Origin: Flavobacterium sp. W4I14
Lineage (GTDB): Bacteria > Bacteroidota > Bacteroidia > Sphingobacteriales > Sphingobacteriaceae
Assembly (NCBI GenBank): GCA_030817875.1
Contig: JAUSZU010000001.1
Span: forward strand, 5,642,001 to 5,706,000
Direction: 5' to 3'
DNA: 64,000 nt
Positions 32,608 to 40,687 of the stretch are shown piece after piece. The position numbers and the translations under genes are program-made. Under the pieces are notes generated by a model that ran no database searches, was not told the origin of the DNA, and saw only the letters and a program-made list of their open reading frames with translations. Every line of letters starts with the position of its first letter. The first letter of the stretch is position 1.

Positions 32608-33723
32608 TCCTTTTATCGTTTTGTCGATTATATCCAATAGTCCATTGGTATAAGCATCATCTGTTAATTCCCAGAACATGATGCCATTTAATTTTTGATC
32701 AATTACATATTTGGTTTTCAATGAAATTGATTTCGGATCGTCAAAAGTGGCAAGATATTTTGTTTGTGGATTATAATAATATGGGGCTTTGGCTTTCTCG
32801 TCCCAATAATAAGTATAGCCATTTTCTGTAGTGAACCGCTTTTTAAAATCCTTAAAAGAAACACCGCTTAAAAATTTGGTAGGCTGGTATAATCCCTGGT
32901 TGGCATCGGTGCTGTTTTCAAAAATACGGGCATAAAAAGCTGCTCCTAATGCAATTTTTTGTGCGGGTACACCTAAACCGATTAAAGCTTTTACAGCGTA
33001 ATCGCCTGATAAAGATTGTTTTGCGGTAGCATACAACGGGGTATGGTGGCCGCTTTGTGTCGCATATCCGCTTACCAGATCGTAGCTCATCACATTAACC
33101 CGGTTTACCAAAGGCATTACTTTATCCCATTCGAAACAAGAATCGATGCAGTTTTTTGTACCGCCTGCAGCAAAGCTGATTTCGGCCTTTTTACCTAGTT
33201 TTTTACGGAGTTCTTTAATCAGTAAAGTGAAATTATGTTTATCGTCAACTGTATATCTATGCCCAGGATAGCCAACTACTGCCGGGTATTCCCAGTCAAT
33301 GTCTATCCCATCGGCATGGAAAAAATCGAGTATTTCTCTAGTGGTTTTGGCAAATGTTTTTCGTCCCTCAGCCCTGCTGAAAACTTCAGAACAATCTTTG
33401 CAGGCACTCCAGCCACCCATTGCAATCATTACCTTTAAATCGGGATTCCGTTTCTTTAAGGCGACCATTTTAGTAATTAAGGCTGAATCCTTCGCCGAGT
33501 TAATGTTTAAACTATCACCCTTTAAGTGCCCAAAACTGTAAATCAAATGACTCAGTTTTTCGATCGGAAAGCTATCTATTACTGAATTTTGTCCGGTATA
33601 ATAGGCAATAACATTTGGTTTAATTGTTTTTTGAGCTTTTGATTGGATACTCAAAAATGATAAGGAGGTGATGACTGTAATGCAGAACAGTACAGTAGAC
33701 GTGGTAAGCTTTCTTTTGTGCAT
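32602..33723 (-). CDS. Glycoside hydrolase family 18 (chitinase-like)
   Basis: 373 residues from the ATG at 33723, which puts a clear signal peptide (MHKRKLTTS... SKAQ) at the N-terminus. The open frame reaches 33750, but that would overlap the next gene and bury the signal. The GH18 catalytic motif DGIDIDWEYP is complete, with the final Glu as proton donor. MIAMGGW (beta-3 strand) and the C-terminal GIMFWELTDD are also present. It hydrolyses chitin or related N-acetylglucosamine polymers. It lies 13 bp downstream of the SirB1-like gene on the same strand. Confidence 0.92.
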   Translation of the reverse strand: MHKRKLTTSTVLFCITVITSLSFLSIQSKAQKTIKPNVIAYYTGQNSVIDSFPIEKLSHLIYSFGHLKGDSLNINSAKDSALITKMVALKKRNPDLKVMIAMGGWSACKDCSEVFSRAEGRKTFAKTTREILDFFHADGIDIDWEYPAVVGYPGHRYTVDDKHNFTLLIKELRKKLGKKAEISFAAGGTKNCIDSCFEWDKVMPLVNRVNVMSYDLVSGYATQSGHHTPLYATAKQSLSGDYAVKALIGLGVPAQKIALGAAFYARIFENSTDANQGLYQPTKFLSGVSFKDFKKRFTTENGYTYYWDEKAKAPYYYNPQTKYLATFDDPKSISLKTKYVIDQKLNGIMFWELTDDAYTNGLLDIIDKTIKGL

Positions 33724-33736
33724 GGGATCTGGGTAA

Positions 33737-34600
33737 CTATTTTTCGGCAATAATATCTTGAAGTTCGTTCAATTCGGCAACTTTATCGGTAGCCCCTGCA
33801 TTTTCATAAGCCGAAATCAGGTTTCTGATTACCCGGCGGATAATATCGCTATTGCTGCAAGGCCTGTAATATTCGGGCAGCGCCTCTAAATTAAGCTGGC
33901 GCAGAAACTGATCCACATCATGTTTGCCGAAGATATTGCCACGGTTAAAAGCATTGATGTAGAAAAGTACGCCATATTCACTTCCTTCCTGTTTGCTATC
34001 GTCTATGTAACCCAAAATAAAGTGCTGTGGCAAATTGATTCCATAAACAGGCAGATCTAATTTCTGTGCCAGGGTAGAATAGATAATAGCCAGCGAAATC
34101 TGGTTGCCTTTTTTGCTTTCTAAAACTTGGTTTAAATAAGAATTTTGAGGGTCGTGATGGTTTTTGGTATTGCCACCAAAGCCATATTGTTGATATAGAA
34201 CGTGATTGATCAGTTTTACTTTTTCAACCGAGCTCATTTCATATTGAAGGCCCAACCAGATATCCCTTTTAATTTCTTCCATCTGGTTAATTACCTTTTG
34301 CTCATCTAAATCCGGATATTGGTACCGGTTAATAATCAAAGCGCCTTGTAATAAATCAAAAGCACCGCTTAAATACCATAAGTTTAAATCTTCTTTAACC
34401 GTTTTAAATTGGATCTGATGAACAATATTTTCAATTCTCTCCTGCAACAAGCCATCAAAAGACTGTTCCCAGGCATTTTCTAAAAAATGTACTACTTCAC
34501 CACCATATTCAAGCAGTTTTTTCTCTACATGATGGAAAACTTCCTCGTCAGGATCATCCAACAATTTTACTAAAGCACTTATCTCTGCGTTATTTTCCAT
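33737..34600 (-). CDS. Transglutaminase-like superfamily protein, SirB1 type
   Basis: 287 residues, no signal. The helical N-terminus contains a HEAT-like start (ALVKLLDDPDEEVFHHVEKKLLE). The SirB1 core shows YLNQVLESKKGNQISLAIIYSTLAQKL and YGINLPQHFILGYID. The usual RGxPISL position reads KGNQISL. The family is widespread but functionally obscure. It lies upstream of the chitinase gene on the same strand and is divergent from the methyltransferase. Confidence 0.83.
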   Translation of the reverse strand: MENNAEISALVKLLDDPDEEVFHHVEKKLLEYGGEVVHFLENAWEQSFDGLLQERIENIVHQIQFKTVKEDLNLWYLSGAFDLLQGALIINRYQYPDLDEQKVINQMEEIKRDIWLGLQYEMSSVEKVKLINHVLYQQYGFGGNTKNHHDPQNSYLNQVLESKKGNQISLAIIYSTLAQKLDLPVYGINLPQHFILGYIDDSKQEGSEYGVLFYINAFNRGNIFGKHDVDQFLRQLNLEALPEYYRPCSNSDIIRRVIRNLISAYENAGATDKVAELNELQDIIAEK

Positions 34601-34610
34601 AAAACATACC

Positions 34611-34637
34611 TACGTTTGCAGTGTTTAATTACTTTTG
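34611..34637 (+). promoter_or_regulatory. Two -7-like boxes before the methyltransferase gene
   Basis: TACGTTTG (34611-34618) and TACTTTTG (34630-34637) both fit TAnnTTTG and are followed by C. They show that the GTG at 34621, eight codons upstream of the ATG, is not the true start. Confidence 0.5.
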
Positions 34638-34644
34638 CAATATT

Positions 34645-35427
34645 ATGCTATTTCAATTTATTACAGATTACCTTAAACACCGTTTAACAGCAAAAAGCCG
34701 ACATGGAACGCACTCACCATTCGTGTACAAGCTCGCTGATGAGGTAATTTACGATTTTACCGACAAATCTGAATACAAAAACATAGAAGAGCAACGAAAA
34801 AAACTTTTTAATGACGATTCGATAATCACTGTTACAGACCTTGGAGCGGGTTCTCACCTCAATAAAAATCGTACAAAAAAGGTAAGTCAGATTGCGAAGA
34901 ATGCGTTGAAAAGTCCACGTTTGGCCAAACTGATTTATCGGTTGGCAAAAAATACAAATCCTAAAAGTGCTATAGAATTAGGTACCTGTCTTGGTATTAC
35001 AACGGCTTATCTGGCCACAACAAGTGCTGATACAGAGGTAATTAGTATCGAAGGTTGCCCGCAAACGGCAGAGGTGGCGAAGAAAAATTTCGAGGATCTA
35101 AATTTAGAGAATATCGAACTTCATGTGGGCAATTTTGATTTGATCCTACCCGATATTATTGCCAAACAGCCAAGTTTAGATTTCGTTTACATTGACGGTA
35201 ACCACCGCAAGGATGCTACCCTGAATTATTTTAACTGGTGTTTGCCGAAAATTAATGAAGATTCACTGTTGATTTTTGACGATATTTATTGGAGCGAAGG
35301 CATGAAAGAAGCCTGGGTTGAAATTAAAAACCATCCTGATGTTACCCTAACAGTAGATTTGTTCTGGATCGGCTTGGTTTACTTTAAAAAAGGACAGGCA
35401 AAAGAACACTTTAAGCTTAAATTTTAA
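34645..35427 (+). CDS. Class I SAM-dependent methyltransferase
   Basis: 260 residues from the ATG at 34645 (MLFQFITDYL). The frame opens 24 bp earlier, at a GTG, within promoter-like sequence. The Rossmann glycine motif is AIELGTCLGITTAYLA near residue 110, followed by VISIEGCP (acidic ribose-binding end), LDFVYIDGNHR and LLIFDDIYWSEGMKEAW. This is the O-methyltransferase-like MTF_24 layout. Substrate unknown. It is followed by a DUF1345 gene after 4 bp. Confidence 0.86.
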   Translation: MLFQFITDYLKHRLTAKSRHGTHSPFVYKLADEVIYDFTDKSEYKNIEEQRKKLFNDDSIITVTDLGAGSHLNKNRTKKVSQIAKNALKSPRLAKLIYRLAKNTNPKSAIELGTCLGITTAYLATTSADTEVISIEGCPQTAEVAKKNFEDLNLENIELHVGNFDLILPDIIAKQPSLDFVYIDGNHRKDATLNYFNWCLPKINEDSLLIFDDIYWSEGMKEAWVEIKNHPDVTLTVDLFWIGLVYFKKGQAKEHFKLKF

Positions 35428-35431
35428 GATA

Positions 35432-36103
35432 ATGGAAATCGAACCGAAATTAGAAGGTATCCAAAAACGGTCAGCGTTGTTTATTTTGTTGATTAGTCTT
35501 TTTTCGGGGATCGCTTTTTATTTGGTTTCACTTTTTATTAAAATGAGTGTGCTTACACACATTATGCTGGGCTGGGATGCATTTTGTTTGATGCTGATTA
35601 CCCTTCATTGGTATATGTTTTTTCATACTTCCGCTGCCGAAACGCACCTTAAAGCTAAAATGCAGGATGAAACCCGGGGCGAAATTTTTGCCATTGTGTT
35701 GGTTTCTACCTTTGCTGGTCTGCTTGCCGTAATTTTGTTGCTGATTAATAAAGATATTGAACCACTCGATTTAGTGGTAGCCATAACAGGTATGTTTTTG
35801 TCGTGGTTTTTGGTGCACACAACCTTTAGCATGCGTTATGCACACCTTTATTATGGCGACGATAAGAAGAAGCATATTGATAAAAAAGGAGCAGGACTTG
35901 AATTTCCTGGAGATGATGAGCCTGATTTTATCGATTTCGCCTATTTTTCTTTCGTGCTCGGCATGACTTTCCAGGTTTCTGATGTAGAAATTTCAGATCG
36001 GAAGATCAGGCGGCTTTCCCTTTTACACAGTTTAATCGCCTTTATCTTTAATACTGTAATTGTAGCGTTAACCATTAACGCATTGGCTGGGTTAAGTAAA
36101 TAA
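35432..36103 (+). CDS. DUF1345 family membrane protein
   Basis: 223 residues with five predicted helices, roughly at 17-35, 40-60, 84-105, 110-130 and 195-218. The diagnostic loop FSMRYAHLYYGDD and the segment EPDFIDFAYFSFVLGMTFQVSDVE are present. The family is predicted to be integral to the inner membrane and its function is not known. It is probably cotranscribed with the methyltransferase. Confidence 0.88.
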   Translation: MEIEPKLEGIQKRSALFILLISLFSGIAFYLVSLFIKMSVLTHIMLGWDAFCLMLITLHWYMFFHTSAAETHLKAKMQDETRGEIFAIVLVSTFAGLLAVILLLINKDIEPLDLVVAITGMFLSWFLVHTTFSMRYAHLYYGDDKKKHIDKKGAGLEFPGDDEPDFIDFAYFSFVLGMTFQVSDVEISDRKIRRLSLLHSLIAFIFNTVIVALTINALAGLSK

Positions 36104-36224
36104 GTTTTAGCTAAGGCTTTGGAAACTTACGAAGTTTAGGCAGGCCAAAGCACAGGCGAACTTCGTAAGTTTGGCCTGGTGTGAGCGAGGCTGTAGTAAA
36201 TTTTAGTATTTTGGAAATGAGCAA

Positions 36225-36440
36225 TCCAGTTCTTTTGGCGGGCTTCAGTCCCGCTCTCCGTTCCTTCCGATGAAGAACCGAAACCACTTCGATCAGGTTT
36301 AGATACCAAGGATAGATGCCTTTTGGCTTCCATGCCAGGAGCAAGCCATTCGGTCATAAACCTGACAAAAGCGAGCATCCCGATTTTTTATCGGGATAAA
36401 GCGGATGGCAGGGCTTCACTTGCCAAGAACCACAGTCTGG
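36225..36440. repeat. Dispersed repeat related to the foldback element at 12548
   Basis: It shares AGTCCCGC, AAACCTGACA (36358-36367) and the exact 20-mer TAAAGCGGATGGCAGGGCTT (36397-36416) with the copy near 12587-12729. Spacing between the last two differs by only 4 bp. It also holds the hairpin ATCCCGAT/ATCGGGAT (36377-36396). Two minus-strand ORFs of 77-80 codons across it are not credible. Confidence 0.55.
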
Positions 36441-36505
36441 ACATTTTCCAATAAATAAAATAAAATCAATTTATCTTATTGTATATCAGTCTTTTGTTAT
36501 CTTGA

Positions 36506-36559
36506 ACTGATTTTTCAGTAATATAACTTGTTTTTTAGTTGTGAAACTGAAAAATAAGT
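36506..36559. promoter_or_regulatory. Probable BlaI operator array: three ACT-N8-AGT dyads at 20-bp spacing
   Basis: ACTGATTTTTCAGT (36506-36519), ACTTGTTTTTTAGT (36526-36539) and ACTGAAAAATAAGT (36546-36559) share the outline ACT-N8-AGT and begin exactly 20 bp apart. The last two also form a larger imperfect palindrome (ATATAACTT... AAGTTATAT). The known BlaI/MecI operator ACTACATATGTAGT has the same ACT-N8-AGT outline. The third dyad lies between the -33 and -7 elements, so a bound repressor would block the promoter. Confidence 0.7.
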
Positions 36560-36569
36560 TATATGTTTG
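36539..36569 (+). promoter_or_regulatory. Promoter of the blaI-M56 operon
   Basis: TTG (36539-36541), a 20-bp spacer, then TATGTTTG (36562-36569) fits the Bacteroidota TTG-N(17-23)-TAnnTTTG promoter. The ATG at 36573 follows after only 3 bp, so the mRNA would be leaderless or nearly so. Confidence 0.65.
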
Positions 36570-36572
36570 GGT

Positions 36573-36941
36573 ATGGAAGAATTAACCAAAGCGGAAGAGC
36601 GCATTATGCAGGTTTTATGGAAACTGCAAAAGGCATTTGTGAAAGATATTATTGATGAACTGGAAGAAGAACCTAAACCACCTTACAATACCATTTCCTC
36701 AATTGTCAGGCTTTTAGAGAAGAAAGGCTATGTTAATTATAAGGCCTATGGAAAAACTTACGAATACTTTCCGGCGATTACAAAAGATGAATATGCCAAA
36801 ACTACCTTTTCGAAATTGTTTTCAGGTTATTTTGATAATTCTCCAACCAGCCTTTTATCGTTTATGGTAAAAGAAGAAAAACTAAGTGAAAAGGATATAG
36901 AAGAAATTAAAAAAATCATTAACCAAGATCCAAAATCATGA
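36573..36941 (+). CDS. BlaI/MecI/CopY family transcriptional repressor
   Basis: 122 residues from the ATG at 36573 (MEELTKAEERIMQVLW); a TTG two codons earlier lies in the promoter. The winged-helix domain carries AEERIMQVLWKLQKAFVKDI and PPYNTISSIVRLLEKKGYV (recognition helix), followed by YGKTYEYFPAI and a helical dimerisation tail. Such repressors are inactivated when a partner M56 membrane peptidase senses a signal. The next gene encodes such a peptidase and overlaps this one by 4 bp (ATGA). The operator-like array upstream suggests autorepression. Confidence 0.92.
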   Translation: MEELTKAEERIMQVLWKLQKAFVKDIIDELEEEPKPPYNTISSIVRLLEKKGYVNYKAYGKTYEYFPAITKDEYAKTTFSKLFSGYFDNSPTSLLSFMVKEEKLSEKDIEEIKKIINQDPKS

Positions 36942-38491
36942 TTTTAATTTACTTATTAAAAGTATCGGCCTGTACCGTAATCTTCTTTGCAGCCTATCAG
37001 TTCTTACTGGCTAAACTCACGTTTTTTAACCTGAACCGTGCTTATTTATTAATAATGCTGGTGTTGAGTTTTAGTATTCCGGCAGTTACCATCGAAAACC
37101 GTCAGGAAGTAATGGTTGCCAGCCAGGAGATCCCGTCAAAAATAGCTTATAGCAACGATGGTTTTGTTGAGCAGGATTTTGTAGATGAAGGTAATGCTGC
37201 TAACACTAACATAAACTGGGATCAAGTGCTCATGTATGGCTACTGCTTGGTTTTAGCCGCCCTTGTTTTTAGAATGCTTTTTATGATGGCACATATTCAG
37301 ATGCAATTGCGAAAACATGCCATTGAAAGGAGTGGAGCTGTTATCTTGGTCGATGCGGAATCAACCATAAAAAACTGTTCTTTTTTTAACCAGATTATTG
37401 TCGACTCCTCTTTGCAGCATGAAGAAAAGAACCTGGTAATTAAACATGAATACATTCATGTGAAGCAGTTGCATGCTGTCGACAAACTTTTAGTCAATTT
37501 CGTTACTGCAATCCTTTGGTTTAACCCCATTATTTATTTCTGGCGGAATGCCATCGATCATAACCACGAATTTCTGGCCGACCGTGAAACTTCGAAAGTT
37601 GCAGATAAGAAGGTTTATGCTTCTTTACTTTTAAATCTGGCTATGCCAACCAAAAATTTAGCCATTAATAGTTTTAGTAAACTTCCACTAAAAAATAGAA
37701 TTATGATGTTGTATAAAGAACCAAACGCCAAGCTGCAAAAGCTTGCCTATTTAGCCATTGTTCCGGTTTTAATGATCTGCTGTATGGCATTCATAAACCG
37801 CAAAGAAATTATTGTTGAGAAAACGTCAGTAGGGAACCAGGCTTCTGTGGATGCACCGACAAAGCCAAATGTTTATGCGATGAACTATTTAAACAGCAAT
37901 ATTAAGGTTAATCCCAATACTGCTTTTAATGAAGTAGAACCTACATTGGTTATTGATGCCGGCCACGGTGGAAAAGATGGAGCTGTAAGTACCCTGGATG
38001 GGCAAAAGGAAAAAGACCTAAACCTAAGGGCGGTGAAAATCCTAAGAGAAGAAGCCGCAAAAAGAGGGATTAAAGTAATATTAACAAGAAATTCTGATCA
38101 GTTTATTTCACTTCGCGATCGTTTACCAAAACAAGAGGCTACGGCTTTTATCTCCATCCATCATAATGCAACACTTGCAAATGCGGCTGTACCTTTCGGT
38201 GGTATTGAAGTTTATGTCTCGAAACTGAACAGCAATATTAAAACTGCGGAAGATCTGGGTGCCGGAATTTTAAGCAATCTGAAACAGATTAAAGGGATGG
38301 AAGTAAGAGATTCATTAAAAAATGCAAACCTTTTATTGCTCCGCGAATCAAAAGTGCCTGCAGTTTTAATCGAGCTTGGAAATATATCAGACAATAAGAT
38401 TCTTGATTACATCACTCAGGAGAAAAATATCCGAAGGATCAGTAATTTGATTTTAGATGGATTTGTAGCTTTTTCGAAACGTGGTTGTTAG
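36938..38491 (+). CDS. BlaR1-like M56 membrane peptidase fused to an N-acetylmuramoyl-L-alanine amidase
   Basis: 517 residues. Residues 1-285 are an M56 sensor-peptidase module with helices near 4-25, 33-50, 97-118 and 267-285. The zinc motif is HEYIH at 170-174 and a likely third ligand lies in HNHEFLADRE. Residues 335-517 are an Amidase_3 domain: VIDAGHGGKDG (His343), QKEKDLNL (Glu358), FISIHHNA (His408) and VLIELGNIS (Glu479, catalytic). All amidase zinc and catalytic positions are present. After the last helix the amidase should face the periplasm, where it would cut peptide stems from glycan strands. BlaR1 normally has a penicillin-binding domain there instead. It overlaps blaI by 4 bp. 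Confidence 0.9.
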   Translation: MILIYLLKVSACTVIFFAAYQFLLAKLTFFNLNRAYLLIMLVLSFSIPAVTIENRQEVMVASQEIPSKIAYSNDGFVEQDFVDEGNAANTNINWDQVLMYGYCLVLAALVFRMLFMMAHIQMQLRKHAIERSGAVILVDAESTIKNCSFFNQIIVDSSLQHEEKNLVIKHEYIHVKQLHAVDKLLVNFVTAILWFNPIIYFWRNAIDHNHEFLADRETSKVADKKVYASLLLNLAMPTKNLAINSFSKLPLKNRIMMLYKEPNAKLQKLAYLAIVPVLMICCMAFINRKEIIVEKTSVGNQASVDAPTKPNVYAMNYLNSNIKVNPNTAFNEVEPTLVIDAGHGGKDGAVSTLDGQKEKDLNLRAVKILREEAAKRGIKVILTRNSDQFISLRDRLPKQEATAFISIHHNATLANAAVPFGGIEVYVSKLNSNIKTAEDLGAGILSNLKQIKGMEVRDSLKNANLLLLRESKVPAVLIELGNISDNKILDYITQEKNIRRISNLILDGFVAFSKRGC

Positions 38492-38503
38492 TAAATTATA
38501 GCT

Positions 38504-40687
38504 ATGGAATGGTTAACCTACCTACTCAAAGTTACCGCCTGTACGGTGTTATTCTTTGGCTTCTATCTGCTGGTTTTGAGAAAACTGACTTTTTTTAAAA
38601 TCAACCGATTTTATTTGCTGGCTTCGCTATTGCTTAGTTTTATTATTCCTGCTTTGCAGTTCGAAGTTAAGCGCGAAATAACAGTAATGGAAACTGAGGT
38701 TCCGGTTAATATACCTGAAATAAAACCCATAGCTCAAGTGCCTGTTCAGCTTATTCAGCCCATTGTGGTGGAATACCAGCCAGAGATAGGGAATAAGATC
38801 GACTGGATGGTGGTGATCTATTACGTTTATGGTATTACAGCTTCGCTTTTATTGTTGGTTTGCCTGTGGCGTTTGTTCAGCTTGCTTAAGCATACTAATG
38901 GGTATACTAAAAATGGCGATGGCCTAAAGATGATTATCAAAACAGAAGGTTTTACCAACTGCTCTTTTTTCAACTATGTTTTTATAAATGATGAAGATTT
39001 AAGTACAGCCGATTTATCGATTTTGCTCAAACACGAACAGGTTCATGCCAGGCAATACCATTCGATAGATAAAATTGTTTTAATGGTTTTTAAAGCAGTT
39101 TTGTGGTTTAATCCTGTTGTTTACTTATATGATAAAGCTTTGGAACAGATACATGAGTATGAGGCAGATGAAATCACTTCTGCAGATTTTGGCAATCAGG
39201 AATACGCCAACCTCTTGTTAAAACTGGCGATCAGCAAAAGTGATATGCCCTTGATCCACAATTTTGTGAAGAGCCCGATTAAAGACCGGATTAAAATGTT
39301 GTTCCACGCTAAATCCAAAAATATGAAGAAATTAATGTATGTATTGGCAATACCTGTTGTCATGGGACTGATCTGGTTATTTGCTGTTCAGGTGGTATAC
39401 GCGCAAAATAAAAAGGAGGAGAGTAAACCTTCAAAAGATTTTTATAAGGGAACATTGAAGGGAAAAGTGCTGAAAATTGAAAAAACTTCAGTGGGTGGCT
39501 ATACATTCGATTTATTATCAGAAGGAAAAGTCTATGCGGTAGAAGCCACTGGCTTTAAAGAAAAGATTAAGATTGGCGATGAACTTATCGCTTACATATC
39601 TGGTAGGATTGCGAATATGAAGAGAATGGATAAAAGTGGTAAAGTTACCGCAGAAACAGATGGACCAATCTATAATCCGACAAAAGTAACGACCTTAACG
39701 GGAAAATTAATTTACGAACCAAAAATAGACAAGCACGCTTTTTTATATGAAGCCAATAAAGCACGTTTTGCTTCCTCTAAAATTAAATCTATTGAAAAAG
39801 GTGCCAATGGTAAGATTGAAAAAATTGTTTTGAATGATGGATTTTTTACCATCAGCCTAAACCTTAAAACACAGAACTTAAAGGATGACAATTTTAAAGC
39901 TGGCGATAAGGTACTGGTTAAATTTATCGGAGAAAAGTTGGTTTCAAAAAATACTTTTAGTACAGATAAAATGATTGTGCTGTATTCTGAACCTAAAAAA
40001 TATACGATCAAAAATGAAGCGCTTTATAACCGGTTTTATCTTAGCGATGGCAAACAGAAGGTTGCTGCGATGAAAAATGATACAACAAAAGTCGCCGGAC
40101 CAGTTGAGCCCAAAATCATTTCATTCAAAAAAATAATCGGGGATGTGAAGCATAAAGTTTCTTACATGGAAAATGCGGTTATCGATATTAGTAACTGCAG
40201 ATTAGAAGCCAGGTATGTTGAGTTGGATCAAGCTAACAATAAAATGATCGCCAAAAATGCATCGCTTAAAAATTCTAAACAAAATGTGATGGTGAAGTCT
40301 AACCTTATGACGTTTGACCTAAAAAAAGGAGATTATCGTATTGATATTGGTGATGAAACCAAAACAGGCAATGATCTTGAAAAATTGATTAATTCTATTG
40401 CTCATCGTGATTATATAGACAATTCAGAGATAGATTACAACGCTAGTGACTCTGTTACAATAAGTAAGGATAAATCAATAATTTCTTTATTTGGAAATGC
40501 CAAGGTATTTCACAATAAAACAGTACTATCAGGAACGAAAATCGTTTATAATAAAAAGAACAGTTCGGTAATGGTAAACAATGCAACTATGATGTCAGGT
40601 GACAATAAAACGGTTAAGGCAGACAGCATATATTTTGATCTGAAAACCACAAAAGCTAGATTATATGGCGCTGATTTTAAACGCTAG
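38504..40687 (+). CDS. BlaR1-like M56 membrane peptidase with C-terminal OstA/LptA-like domain
   Basis: 727 residues. The N-terminal M56 module (1-298) has helices near 4-25, 36-52, 101-124 and 277-298, the zinc motif HEQVH at 177-181 and the downstream acidic HEYEADE. A long periplasmic tail follows. Its last part (about 545-727) shows repeated strands such as LFGNAKVFHNKTVLSGTKIVYN and TVKADSIYFDLKTTKARLYGADF, the pattern of OstA/LptA-type lipopolysaccharide transport domains. The central part (about 315-510) has no clear match. It lies 12 bp after the amidase fusion and ends directly before the barrel gene, so one operon is likely. Confidence 0.82.
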   Translation: MEWLTYLLKVTACTVLFFGFYLLVLRKLTFFKINRFYLLASLLLSFIIPALQFEVKREITVMETEVPVNIPEIKPIAQVPVQLIQPIVVEYQPEIGNKIDWMVVIYYVYGITASLLLLVCLWRLFSLLKHTNGYTKNGDGLKMIIKTEGFTNCSFFNYVFINDEDLSTADLSILLKHEQVHARQYHSIDKIVLMVFKAVLWFNPVVYLYDKALEQIHEYEADEITSADFGNQEYANLLLKLAISKSDMPLIHNFVKSPIKDRIKMLFHAKSKNMKKLMYVLAIPVVMGLIWLFAVQVVYAQNKKEESKPSKDFYKGTLKGKVLKIEKTSVGGYTFDLLSEGKVYAVEATGFKEKIKIGDELIAYISGRIANMKRMDKSGKVTAETDGPIYNPTKVTTLTGKLIYEPKIDKHAFLYEANKARFASSKIKSIEKGANGKIEKIVLNDGFFTISLNLKTQNLKDDNFKAGDKVLVKFIGEKLVSKNTFSTDKMIVLYSEPKKYTIKNEALYNRFYLSDGKQKVAAMKNDTTKVAGPVEPKIISFKKIIGDVKHKVSYMENAVIDISNCRLEARYVELDQANNKMIAKNASLKNSKQNVMVKSNLMTFDLKKGDYRIDIGDETKTGNDLEKLINSIAHRDYIDNSEIDYNASDSVTISKDKSIISLFGNAKVFHNKTVLSGTKIVYNKKNSSVMVNNATMMSGDNKTVKADSIYFDLKTTKARLYGADFKR

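Noticed and set aside
36111..36378. Two minus-strand ORFs of 77-80 codons
   Set aside because: Both lie inside the dispersed repeat copy and have no protein features.
36573..36941. Beta-lactam resistance operon
   Set aside because: BlaI and M56 proteins suggest it, but no beta-lactamase or PBP gene is present and the sensors lack a penicillin-binding domain.
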